From Planctomycetota bacterium (GTDB taxonomy: Bacteria; Planctomycetota; Planctomycetia; Pirellulales; Pirellulaceae), in the NCBI GenBank assembly GCA_026692885.1, contig JAPLNJ010000604.1, positions 1 through 7,317 of the forward strand: a stretch of 7,317 bases of DNA, read 5' to 3'. The notes beneath the pieces were generated by a model that searched no databases, was not told the DNA's origin, and saw only the letters and a list, made by a program, of their open reading frames with translations. Position numbers and translations under genes: made by a program. Position 1 is the stretch's first letter, and each line of letters begins with the position of its first letter. Positions 1-6,336 of this stretch are shown here, one piece after another.

Positions 1-142
1 CTCGCAGAACCGGAACCTTCGGCCAGCGATCAACGGCTGGCTTGTGGGAATGAGGAAGTTATTTCGTGAGCGTTGCTAGGGGCAGCCACATAACAGCCGA
101 GCCGGCCGTAAGGTTGCGAACTGCGGTCACAACGGGAGGCAC
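1..142. other. Upstream region, no supported gene
   Basis: No gene can be supported here. All three forward frames are open from the left edge but close within about 80 bases (the first frame ends at a TGA at 67-69), so this could hold the last residues of a gene outside the window. None of the three short peptides is recognisable. A small stem (GCCAGC 22-27 with GCTGGC 36-41, 8-base loop) is present but is not followed by a T-run. A GGGAGG ribosome-binding site at 134-139 belongs to the next gene. Confidence 0.4.
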
Positions 143-145
143 GTG

Positions 146-1594
146 ATGAACAAGCGACGCAAGGGACCGCGACCTCCATCGCGCAGATCGACTCGCGAAT
201 CCGGAGGAGCGACACACGCATCCCTGCCGGAGGCGTTGGCCGCAGTGCTGCAACTGGTTCAGGGCGGACATGGGCCTCAGGCCCTGGAGGCGTGCCGCCA
301 GTTGGTCCAACAACACCCGGGCCAAGCTGAGCCGGCCCATCTGTTGGGCCGGCTGCTGGTCCAGGCCGGCCAGATCGAAGCGGCCGAGGAGTCGTTGCGC
401 ACCGCGGTGCGACTTGCGCCGGATTATGCCGAGGCGTGGAACGATCTGGGGAATGTTTACAGTGAGCGAGGCCATTGGCGGGAGGCGGAGGCAGCCTACA
501 CCCAAGCCTTGGCCAACACACCGGACTTGGCGATGGCCCACAACAACCTGGGCCTGGTCTACCAGCACCAAGGCCAACTGGAGGCTGCGATCGCGGCCTT
601 TGGCCGCGTGCTCCAGTTGCGGCCGGAGGATGCCGACGCGTGGCACAACCTCGGCGCGGTGCTCAAGAAACTTGGCCGGTATGAGGAGTCCGGTGCGGCT
701 TTCCGGCGTGTGATCGAGTTGGCCCCGCAGCATGCCGAGGCCCATCAGAATCTCTGCGGCGCGCTCCGTAGTGCCGGCCGGACGGAGGAAGCGCGGGCCG
801 CCCTACGAGCATGGATCCAGCTGGAACCGGCTAACCCCGTGCCCCAGCACATGTTGGCCAGTCTGGGAGGTGATGCCGTGCCGTCGCGAGCCAGCGACGG
901 CTACGTCCGCAACGTCTTTGACCGCTTTGCAGAGACCTTCGACCAGCAACTCACGCAACTGCAATATCACGGCCCGGATCTGATCGCGGCCGCCCTGAAC
1001 GAGCACCTTGGTTCGCCGCGCGGCGATCTGCTCGTCCTCGATGCCGGCTGTGGCACCGGCTTATGTGGTCCCGCCTTGCGACCTTATGCCCGACAACTGA
1101 CCGGCATTGACCTATCTTCGCGGATGCTGGATCAAGCCCGCCAGCGTCAGTTGTACGATGCGTTGGAATCGGCCGAATTGACCTCGTATCTCCACGCCCA
1201 TCTCGCGGGCTGGGACGTGATCATCGCCTGCGACACGTTCAATTACTTTGGCGATCTCGAAACTCTCCTGTCGGCCGTGGCCCGCGCGCTGCGTCTCGGC
1301 GGCACGCTGATTTTCACCCTCGAACACGACGCGACCATAGCGTCAGGACCGGGCTTTCGGCTGAATCCGACGGGACGCTACAGCCACGCGCAGGACTATC
1401 TGCGAAGTGTCCTCGAAGCGACCTCACTCGCCTTGCACTCGCTGCTTCCAGTGACCCTGCGTCTGGAAGCCGAGCAACCCGTCGCGGGCCTGTTGGTCAC
1501 GGCCACGGCATTTTGGGCAGATTCCACCACGTCGATCGGCCCTGCTTCTGTAATCCACAAACCTGTTCGGCCCGATGCTTGCGATTCAGGGTAG
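146..1594 (+). CDS. TPR-repeat protein with C-terminal SAM-dependent methyltransferase domain
   Basis: Predicted cytoplasmic fusion of a tetratricopeptide-repeat scaffold and a class I methyltransferase, resembling the family described as predicted methyltransferase containing TPR repeats (COG4976-like). Residues about 1-25 are basic and low-complexity. Five 34-residue TPR units run from about residue 64 to 230, with the usual alternating W/N-L-G...Y/A...A pattern (AEAWNDLGNVY, AMAHNNLGLVY, ADAWHNLGAVL), and a weaker unit precedes them. A linker containing YVRNVFDRFAETFD leads into the Rossmann domain: SAM motif I LDAGCGTG at about 298-305, an acidic GIDLSSRMLDQAR segment for ribose binding, and DVIIACDTFNYFGD as the motif IV region. 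No signal peptide or membrane segment is seen. The start is ATG 146, 6 bases after GGGAGG at 134-139; a GTG immediately upstream at 143 is too close to that site. The methyl acceptor is unknown. The position next to sugar-epimerase genes permits, but does not show, a role in polysaccharide modification. Confidence 0.9.
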   Translation: MNKRRKGPRPPSRRSTRESGGATHASLPEALAAVLQLVQGGHGPQALEACRQLVQQHPGQAEPAHLLGRLLVQAGQIEAAEESLRTAVRLAPDYAEAWNDLGNVYSERGHWREAEAAYTQALANTPDLAMAHNNLGLVYQHQGQLEAAIAAFGRVLQLRPEDADAWHNLGAVLKKLGRYEESGAAFRRVIELAPQHAEAHQNLCGALRSAGRTEEARAALRAWIQLEPANPVPQHMLASLGGDAVPSRASDGYVRNVFDRFAETFDQQLTQLQYHGPDLIAAALNEHLGSPRGDLLVLDAGCGTGLCGPALRPYARQLTGIDLSSRMLDQARQRQLYDALESAELTSYLHAHLAGWDVIIACDTFNYFGDLETLLSAVARALRLGGTLIFTLEHDATIASGPGFRLNPTGRYSHAQDYLRSVLEATSLALHSLLPVTLRLEAEQPVAGLLVTATAFWADSTTSIGPASVIHKPVRPDACDSG

Positions 1595-1780
1595 CGGCGC
1601 GGCGGACGCGGGGAGGACTCGCGTTACGACGAAACCTGGTGCTGCCGGATTGGCAGATGGGGCAGGAGATTTGCATCGCACGGCGAGCGGCGGAAATGGG
1701 GTCGGGTCAGCCCGATTTCGCTTCATCCGCCCTTCCCGCGCAAGGCCGGAAGGTGTTCAATAGGGGCATCACTGCCGAGG

Positions 1781-1844
1781 GCCTTGATCGTATTCTTGCG
1801 AAGTTCTAGCCCTGACAGCATTTCGCAACGGTACGATCAAGGCC
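1781..1844. mobile_element. MITE-like palindromic element E1 with 9-base flanking direct repeat
   Basis: A perfect 15-base inverted repeat, AGGGCCTTGATCGTA (1778-1792) and TACGATCAAGGCCCT (1832-1846), encloses a second perfect 7-base stem, TTGCGAA (1796-1802) with TTCGCAA (1822-1828), so the whole unit can fold into one long hairpin. It is flanked by an exact direct repeat, CTGCCGAGG at 1772-1780 and 1845-1853, which looks like a target-site duplication. The direct and inverted repeats overlap by a few bases, so the true ends are uncertain by 1-3 bases. The terminal GGCCTTGATCG is shared with element E2 at 3904-4031. It is too short to encode a transposase, so any movement would depend on an enzyme supplied elsewhere. 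As RNA it could also act as a terminator or attenuator ahead of the epimerase operon. Confidence 0.72.
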
Positions 1845-1914
1845 CTGCCGAGGCAATGTCGCAGCTGCGCGAGGAATGTGTCGGATTTCCGGCGAGTCTG
1901 CCGCCTGGGATGAC

Positions 1915-1921
1915 GAAAGGA
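1915..1921 (+). promoter_or_regulatory. Ribosome-binding site that fixes the first epimerase start
   Basis: GAAAGGA lies 7 bases before ATG 1929 but only 1 base before the in-frame GTG at 1923, so it selects the ATG. An ATG at 1921 is out of frame and meets a stop after three codons. Confidence 0.6.
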
Positions 1922-1928
1922 TGTGTGC

Positions 1929-2939
1929 ATGACGAAGTACTTGGTGACGGGAGCGGCCGGCTTCATTGGCTTTAGCGTAGCCCGCCGGCTGTTGGCGCGA
2001 GGCGATACCGTGGTCGGCCTCGACAATCTGAACGATTACTATGACGTGCAGCTCAAGCAGGACCGGCTGAGCCAACTGGTCAGCCAGTCCCAGTTTCGTT
2101 TCGTCCGTGCTGACGTAGCCGATCGGAACGCCATCCCCGCCTTATTCTCGGCCGACCAGTTCGACATCGTCATTCACTTGGCAGCGCAGGCGGGAGTGCG
2201 TTATTCGATTCAGAATCCTCACGCCTACGTGGACAGCAACCTGGTGGGCTTCGTCAATATTCTGGAAGGTTGCCGACACCACGCCGTGCGGCACTTGGCC
2301 TATGCCTCCTCCAGTTCGGTATACGGAGCCAACACGACGACCCCGTTTTCGGTGCACCACAATGTCGACCATCCGCTGAGCCTGTATGCGGCGACGAAGA
2401 AGGCGAACGAATTGATGGCCCACACCTACAGCCAACTGTACTGCCTGCCCACCACGGGCCTGCGTTTCTTCACGGTGTACGGCCCGTGGGGCCGGCCGGA
2501 CATGGCCCTCTTCAAGTTCACCAAGGCCATCCTAGAAGGACAGCCGATCGACGTGTATAACTATGGCCAGATGAAGCGAGATTTCACCTACGTCGAGGAC
2601 ATCGTCGAAGGCGTGATCCGCGCCGCCGATCACCCCGCGGAATCGAACGCGGCCTGGTCAGGCCAAACTCCGGATCCGGGGACCAGTCTGGCACCGTACC
2701 GGATTTACAACATCGGCAACCATCAGCCGGTGGAACTGTTGCATTTCATCGCTGTGTTGGAACGCTGCCTGGGCAAGACCGCGGAGAAGAACTTGTTGCC
2801 CCTGCAGCCGGGCGACGTCCCGGAGACCTGCGCGGATGTCGAGGACCTGATGCGGGACGTGGACTTTCAGCCCGCGACGCCGATCGAACAGGGAATTGTA
2901 CGATTTGTAGAATGGTACCGAAGTTACTACGGAGTGTAA
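1929..2939 (+). CDS. NAD-dependent UDP-glucuronate 4-epimerase-like protein (CapI/LspL type)
   Basis: Extended short-chain dehydrogenase/reductase predicted to interconvert UDP-glucuronate and UDP-galacturonate, a precursor for capsule, O-antigen or other surface polysaccharide. At 336 residues it has the usual length. The NAD-binding motif GAAGFIG is at residues 8-14. [17 protein letters not shown] near residues 33-50 is typical of the UDP-GlcA epimerase branch. The catalytic Ser stretch YASSSSVYG is at 125-133, and the Tyr/Lys pair YAATK is at 153-157 (Y153, K157). The branch-typical segments [20 protein letters not shown] and [14 protein letters not shown] follow, and the C-terminus contains the family's [12 protein letters not shown] segment. 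ATG 1929 is chosen because of the GAAAGGA site 7 bases upstream. The stop is 3 bases before the next epimerase start, so the two are very probably co-transcribed. Another uronic-acid epimerase specificity cannot be excluded from sequence alone. Confidence 0.92.
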   Translation: MTKYLVTGAAGFIGFSVARRLLARGDTVVGLDNLNDYYDVQLKQDRLSQLVSQSQFRFVRADVADRNAIPALFSADQFDIVIHLAAQAGVRYSIQNPHAYVDSNLVGFVNILEGCRHHAVRHLAYASSSSVYGANTTTPFSVHHNVDHPLSLYAATKKANELMAHTYSQLYCLPTTGLRFFTVYGPWGRPDMALFKFTKAILEGQPIDVYNYGQMKRDFTYVEDIVEGVIRAADHPAESNAAWSGQTPDPGTSLAPYRIYNIGNHQPVELLHFIAVLERCLGKTAEKNLLPLQPGDVPETCADVEDLMRDVDFQPATPIEQGIVRFVEWYRSYYGV

Positions 2940-2942
2940 GCC

Positions 2943-3911
2943 ATGCGCGTACTAGTGACGGGTGGCGCCGGGTTCATCGGCAGCCACATTGTGGACGAGT
3001 TATTGGCTCGCGGCCACCAAGTCGCGGTGGTCGATAATCTGGAATCGGGTTCGCGGGACAACCTGCCACCGCACGTGCCGCTGCACGTGGTGGATATCCG
3101 CGACGAGGCCAAACTGGCGGCTGTGTTTGACGAGTTTCGCCCCGCAGCCGTCTGCCACCAAGCCGCGCAGATGTCCGTCAGTCGCTCGGTGCGCGAACCG
3201 GTACACGACGCGGAGATCAACGTGCTGGGATTGGTGCGGGTGTTTTCACACGCGGTCCGCGTGGGGACCCGCAAGATTGTGTTTGCCTCCTCCGGCGGTG
3301 TGCTCTACGGGGACGTGACGGAACCGGCAGACGAGAGCCATCCGGCTTCTCCGATCTCGCCGTACGGCATCAGCAAGTGGGTGGGCGAGCAATATCTGCA
3401 GTTCTTCGTCCGCGAGCACGGGATCAAGGGGATCGCGATGCGCTACTCGAATGTGTATGGGCCGCGGCAAAACCCGCACGGCGAGGCCGGGGTCGTGGCG
3501 ATCTTCAGCAAGCAAATGCTCGCCGGCGAGCAGGCGACGGTCAATGGCGATGGCTGCTACATCCGCGACTATGTCTACGGTCCCGATGTGGCTCGGGCGA
3601 ATGTGCTGGCGCTGGAGTCGGACCTGCCAGAGGCCTTCCAGGCGTTCAACGTCGGGACGGGCTTGGCGGCGGACACCAATCAATTGGCTGCGCAAATCCG
3701 GGAGCATTGCCAGCGTTGGCGGGGCCTGGCCGGACAGCCGGGCGAAATTCCCGCCCCGCAGCATGGGCCGCCTCGGGCAGGTGATTTGCGATCGAATTTA
3801 TTGTCGCCGCGACGGGCGGGTCAGATTTTGAACTGGCGGCCCACGGTGGCACTGGCCGACGGCTTGCGGATGACCGTCGCCTGGTTCGCTGACCGTGCTC
3901 GGCGGCCTTGA
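2943..3911 (+). CDS. NAD-dependent epimerase/dehydratase, UDP-glucose 4-epimerase (GalE)-like
   Basis: Second extended SDR epimerase, 322 residues, likely acting at C4 of a UDP-hexose (UDP-glucose/UDP-galactose or the N-acetyl forms). The GGAGFIG nucleotide-binding loop is at residues 7-13, VVDNLESG follows in the NAD ribose-binding position, and FASSGGVLYGD precedes the catalytic YGISK (Y141, K145). MRYSNVYGPRQNPHGEAGVV and GDGCYIRDYVYGPDVA match the GalE-like branch that has SSGG in place of the more usual SSAT-type motif. GGAG at 2931-2934 lies 8 bases before ATG 2943, inside the end of the preceding gene, which fits translational coupling. The stop codon TGA (3909-3911) lies within the left terminal repeat of element E2, so the last residues (RRP) are insertion-derived; the rest of the protein is intact. 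Exact substrate is inferred, not shown. Confidence 0.9.
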   Translation: MRVLVTGGAGFIGSHIVDELLARGHQVAVVDNLESGSRDNLPPHVPLHVVDIRDEAKLAAVFDEFRPAAVCHQAAQMSVSRSVREPVHDAEINVLGLVRVFSHAVRVGTRKIVFASSGGVLYGDVTEPADESHPASPISPYGISKWVGEQYLQFFVREHGIKGIAMRYSNVYGPRQNPHGEAGVVAIFSKQMLAGEQATVNGDGCYIRDYVYGPDVARANVLALESDLPEAFQAFNVGTGLAADTNQLAAQIREHCQRWRGLAGQPGEIPAPQHGPPRAGDLRSNLLSPRRAGQILNWRPTVALADGLRMTVAWFADRARRP

Positions 3912-4031
3912 TCGGAACGTTACTGACCGTAGCCCCGAGCGTCAGCGAGGAGGAGCGACGTTTCCTCGCTGACATTTCGGGTTACGATGATTTGCTGTGA
4001 GCCTCTTGAGCAGCGTTCCGATCAAGGCCCT
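3904..4031. mobile_element. MITE-like palindromic element E2 with 9-base flanking direct repeat
   Basis: A perfect 16-base terminal inverted repeat, GGCCTTGATCGGAACG (3904-3919) and CGTTCCGATCAAGGCC (4014-4029), encloses about 94 bases. The exact 9-base direct repeat GTGCTCGGC flanks it at 3895-3903 and 4032-4040, consistent with target-site duplication. The outer 11 bases of the inverted repeat are identical to those of E1. Inside is another long hairpin at 3928-3986. There is no coding capacity for a transposase. The left end overlaps the stop codon of the GalE-like gene, and the right end lies about 90 bases before the methionine aminopeptidase start. Confidence 0.78.
3928..3986. repeat. 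Nested hairpin inside E2
   Basis: GTCAGCGAGGA (3941-3951) and TCCTCGCTGAC (3963-3973) pair perfectly over 11 bases around an 11-base loop. The stem continues outward after a small internal loop through CCCGA (3934-3938) with TCGGG (3977-3981), and CGTA (3928-3931) with TACG (3983-3986). It resembles REP-like palindromes and could act as a transcription terminator between the epimerase operon and the aminopeptidase gene, though no T-run follows. Confidence 0.6.
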
Positions 4032-4105
4032 GTGCTCGGCATATCCAATGGGCCTAGCCGGTGTTACACTCAATGCTCAAGGCCAGCCACGGAGAGATTT
4101 CGACG

Positions 4106-4129
4106 ATGCGGGGTATCGACCCATGCTGA
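4106..4129 (+). other. Possible 7-codon leader ORF overlapping the map start
   Basis: ATG 4106 has a good ribosome-binding site (GGAGAG, 4091-4096, 9 bases upstream) and encodes MRGIDPC before TGA at 4127-4129. This stop overlaps an in-frame ATG of the aminopeptidase at 4129 as TGATG and spans the region just after ATG 4123. It may couple translation of the downstream gene or may be chance. Confidence 0.25.
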
Positions 4130-4917
4130 TGGGAAGGCGAAAACAAGCCGAGAAAGCCAAACGCCAGGGATTGCGCGCTGCCGGACGATTCAATGCGCAA
4201 GTCATGGACTACGTGCGCGCTTTTGTTCGGCCCGGGATCACCACGGGCGAGATCGACCAGCTGATCCACGATTACACGCTGGCTCACGGACACATCCCGG
4301 CCACCTTAAACTACCAGGGCTACACCAGAAGCTGCTGTACCAGCGTCAATGAGGTGATCTGCCACGGAATCCCGGGAGCCTACGTGCTGCGGGAGGGTGA
4401 CATCGTCAACGTGGACACCACGACCATCGTCGACGGCTGGCACGGCGACCAGTCCGAGACTTTTCTGATCGGGAAGGTCTCGGAGGAGGCCCGCGCTGTG
4501 ACCCAGTGTGCACTCGATTGCCTGTATGCCGCGATTGACGCGCTGGAGCCGAACTGTCGAGTGGCCGAGATTGGCCTGGCGGTGGTGCGGATTGCGCACG
4601 CTCGGGGGTACTCCGTCGTGCGCGACTACGTCGGGCACGGCGTGGGCAAGAAGTTTCACCAGGATCCCACGATTTCCCATGTGCCCACCCCGGAAGGCCG
4701 TCGCCAGCGACTTGCGCCGGGGGTGTCGTTTACCGTCGAGCCGATGGTCAATGTGGGTGTCGCGGACGGTGTTCAAGACCCGCAAGACGGCTGGACTGTG
4801 CGTACGAAAGATGGCAAGCTATCCGCTCAATTCGAACACACGCTTCTGATGACCAACGAGGGGCCGGAGATCCTGACGCTGACCAAGCACGGACCGCAGA
4901 AGGGGCACAAGTTCTAG
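4123..4917 (+). CDS. map: Methionine aminopeptidase, type I
   Basis: Removes the N-terminal methionine from nascent proteins when the second residue is small; a cytoplasmic dinuclear metalloenzyme. All family metal ligands are present, numbered from ATG 4123: D98 (in VNVDTTT), D109 (in HGDQSETF), H172 (in GHGVGKKFH), E206 (in FTVEPMVN) and E238 (in QFEHTLL). The substrate-site histidine is H81 (ICHGIP). These numbers and the 264-residue length nearly match E. coli Map (D97, D108, H171, E204, E235; 264 residues), which is the main reason for this start. An in-frame GTG at 3997 would add 42 residues, but that stretch crosses the right arm of E2 and is not protein-like. ATG 4129 is an alternative only two codons later. 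The ribosome-binding site is weak (GGGG, 4110-4113), and a short leader ORF overlaps the start. The gene stands between E2 and the aroE operon. Confidence 0.93.
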   Translation: MLMGRRKQAEKAKRQGLRAAGRFNAQVMDYVRAFVRPGITTGEIDQLIHDYTLAHGHIPATLNYQGYTRSCCTSVNEVICHGIPGAYVLREGDIVNVDTTTIVDGWHGDQSETFLIGKVSEEARAVTQCALDCLYAAIDALEPNCRVAEIGLAVVRIAHARGYSVVRDYVGHGVGKKFHQDPTISHVPTPEGRRQRLAPGVSFTVEPMVNVGVADGVQDPQDGWTVRTKDGKLSAQFEHTLLMTNEGPEILTLTKHGPQKGHKF

Positions 4918-4930
4918 CTGGGCAGGGACG

Positions 4931-4959
4931 TTGCAAGTGTCCGGTGGGTGGCTAACAAT
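4931..4959 (+). promoter_or_regulatory. Candidate promoter for aroE operon
   Basis: In the 91-base gap after map, TTGCAA (4931-4936) and AACAAT (4954-4959) are spaced by 17 bases, as in a sigma-70-type promoter; each matches consensus at four of six bases. It would place transcription start about 40 bases ahead of the aroE GTG. The match is weak and could be chance; co-transcription from map is the alternative. Confidence 0.2.
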
Positions 4960-4994
4960 GGAGCGAACACGCAAGTGACGCGATCCCGAACGTT

Positions 4995-5000
4995 GGAGGA
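4995..5000 (+). promoter_or_regulatory. Strong ribosome-binding site supporting the GTG start of aroE
   Basis: GGAGGA, close to the perfect anti-Shine-Dalgarno match, lies 8 bases before GTG 5009. This is the strongest such site in the window and supports the non-ATG start. Confidence 0.75.
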
Positions 5001-5008
5001 CTGCCTTC

Positions 5009-5857
5009 GTGCCTGAGTCACCGATTCAAGAGATCGTCTGCTTGCTGGGCTTGCCGGTGGCGGGTAACCCCACGCAGTTCATGCTGGAACGGGCCTTTGC
5101 GGCGGCTGGTCTGGATTGGCGGTATCTGACCCTCGCGGTTCCTCCGGAACGATTGGCGCAAGCCGTCCAGGGGTTGCGGGCGCTCGGGTTCAAAGGTGCA
5201 AATTTTGCGATTCCCCACAAGGTTGCGGTCATCCCACACTTGGACGCTCTCAGCCAATCGGCCGAACTGATGGGGGCGGTCAATTGTGTGATGCGGGATG
5301 GTGATCAGTTGATCGGGGAAAACACCGAGGGCCAAGCCTTCGTTCAAGCCCTGCGCGGCGTCACGGATCCGCAAGGAAAAAGGGTGCTGATCCTGGGGGC
5401 CGGGGGGACCGCGCGGGCCATCGCCGTGGACATCGGATTGGCGGGGGCGGCGGAGATTACGATCGTCAATCGCACCGCCGAACGCGGGCAAGCTTTGGTC
5501 GATCTGCTCAACGGTCGCGTCAAGGTCGTGGCGCGATTGGTCCATGCCAGCGGCGAGTATGTGGTGGAAGAGGAAACCGACGTGGTGATCAATGCCACCT
5601 CGATCCATTCCGAGGAGAGCGGGCCGCGGGTGCCGCTGGCCATCACGTCGCTGCAGCCGGACATGGTGGTGGCCGATGTGACGTTCAACCCGCCCCAGAC
5701 GCGTTTTTTGCGGGAAGCGGCTGCCCGCGGTTGCCCGACAATCGATGGACTGGGTATGCTGGTGAACCAAGGCGTGATCGCGTTCAAGATCTGGACCGAC
5801 ATCGAGCCCGATCCCGCCGTGATGCGTGAAGCCCTGGAAGAATATCTGGAGATTTGA
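5009..5857 (+). CDS. aroE: Shikimate dehydrogenase family protein (AroE-like) with divergent active site
   Basis: Predicted NADP-dependent reduction of 3-dehydroshikimate to shikimate in aromatic amino-acid synthesis; 282 residues, a usual length. Visible family features are the catalytic lysine K71 in NFAIPHK, N92 in GAVNCV, the dinucleotide loop GAGGTA (130-135), the NRT motif typical of NADP-binding AroE (VNRTAERG), NATS (in VVINATSIHS) and Q254 in DGLGMLVNQG. Two departures stand out. The N-terminal shikimate-binding motif, normally HSxSP after GxPV, reads GNPTQ at 19-23, so both substrate-contacting serines are replaced. The catalytic Asp of NTDG is Glu (E107 in NTEG). The enzyme could be a lineage-specific shikimate dehydrogenase or a related enzyme with another substrate. 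The GTG start is supported by GGAGGA at 4995-5000. The stop is 3 bases before the first CBS gene, implying one operon. Confidence 0.82.
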   Translation: MPESPIQEIVCLLGLPVAGNPTQFMLERAFAAAGLDWRYLTLAVPPERLAQAVQGLRALGFKGANFAIPHKVAVIPHLDALSQSAELMGAVNCVMRDGDQLIGENTEGQAFVQALRGVTDPQGKRVLILGAGGTARAIAVDIGLAGAAEITIVNRTAERGQALVDLLNGRVKVVARLVHASGEYVVEEETDVVINATSIHSEESGPRVPLAITSLQPDMVVADVTFNPPQTRFLREAAARGCPTIDGLGMLVNQGVIAFKIWTDIEPDPAVMREALEEYLEI

Positions 5858-5860
5858 AGT

Positions 5861-6334
5861 ATGGGACTGAAGAAAAACCTCCTGCATGAAACGGTCAAGA
5901 ATCTGCCGTTACGCGAAGCGATCACGATGACCGAAGATACCGTGGTGACGGCCGTACTCGACCGGATGCGCGAGAAACATCTGGGTTGTGTCATCGTCGT
6001 GGACGCGGACGGCAAACCGTTGGGAACGTTCACCGAGCGAGCGATGATCGACCTGCTGGCCAGGGACCCTGCTGCGTGGGAATCCATGCCTGTCGGGCAG
6101 TGTCTGGAGAAGGAGTGGTTTTCCGTTCAGCTGACGACGCCCATCTCGCACGTAATGGACCTGATCCGCGAGCACGCGGTGCGGTTTGTCTGCGTCACGG
6201 ACGAGGCCGGGCACGCGGTGGGCCTGACCGGCCAAAAAGGCTTGTCCGAATACATAGCCGATCATTTTCCCCGGCAGGTCATGGTCCAACGACTGGGTGG
6301 CAAGCCGGGAACAGAGACGCGTGAAGGAGCTTGA
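5861..6334 (+). CDS. CBS-domain pair protein (first of two)
   Basis: Small cytoplasmic protein of 157 residues made of two CBS motifs and little else: about residues 14-70 (LPLREAITMTEDTVVTAVLD to FTERAMIDLL) and 77-137 (PVGQCLEKEWFSVQ to GQKGLSEYIADHF). CBS pairs bind adenosine nucleotides or S-adenosylmethionine and sense energy state or ligand, usually in dimers; the ligand here is not known. The first motif has the standard LGTFTERA end, while the second (GLTGQKGL) is degenerate at that position. ATG 5861 has GGAGA at 5848-5852, 8 bases upstream within the end of aroE. It is 3 bases after aroE and 2 bases before the next CBS gene, so the three are probably translated together. Confidence 0.88.
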   Translation: MGLKKNLLHETVKNLPLREAITMTEDTVVTAVLDRMREKHLGCVIVVDADGKPLGTFTERAMIDLLARDPAAWESMPVGQCLEKEWFSVQLTTPISHVMDLIREHAVRFVCVTDEAGHAVGLTGQKGLSEYIADHFPRQVMVQRLGGKPGTETREGA

Positions 6335-6336
6335 CC

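Larger units (their letters stand above)
1595..1928. other. Intergenic region containing hairpin element E1
   Basis: This 330-base gap has no convincing gene. A 98-codon frame at 1513-1809 begins inside the methyltransferase gene, has Arg/Cys-rich composition and shows no family pattern. A small stem-loop (TCGGG 1702-1706, loop TCAG, CCCGA 1711-1715, then TTTCGCTTC) could be a weak terminator of the upstream gene, but the T-run is poor. The prominent structure is the inverted-repeat element at 1781-1844. The last bases (GAAAGGA, 1915-1921) form the ribosome-binding site of the next gene. Confidence 0.6.

Noticed and set aside
22..41. Hairpin containing CGATCAACG as a third E1/E2 copy
   Set aside because: It only partly resembles the terminal repeat (CGATCAACGGC versus CGATCAAGGCC), lacks the matching left end and has no flanking direct repeat.
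1513..1809. 98-codon forward frame bridging the methyltransferase end and E1
   Set aside because: Starts inside the upstream gene, ends within E1, has no good ribosome-binding site and no recognisable pattern.
1778..1846. E1 as a simple rho-independent terminator
   Set aside because: The stem is long but is not followed by a T-run, lies nearly 190 bases after the upstream stop, and is bounded by an exact 9-base direct repeat shared in kind with E2. A secondary terminator role remains possible.
3246..3764. 172-codon antisense frame in the GalE-like gene
   Set aside because: Fully contained opposite conserved epimerase motifs; composition typical of an antisense shadow.
4061..4070. TACACT as a -10 box for map
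   Set aside because: No acceptable -35 hexamer is found 16-18 bases upstream (TATCCA at the best spacing).
3997..4122. GTG 3997 as the map start, adding 42 residues
   Set aside because: The extension crosses the right arm of E2, has no family similarity, and would shift the metal-ligand numbering away from the near-perfect match to E. coli Map obtained from ATG 4123.
5018..5887. 289-codon antisense frame across the AroE gene
   Set aside because: It lies wholly opposite a well-supported gene, is rich in His/Arg/Gln as expected of a shadow frame in GC-rich DNA, and matches no family.
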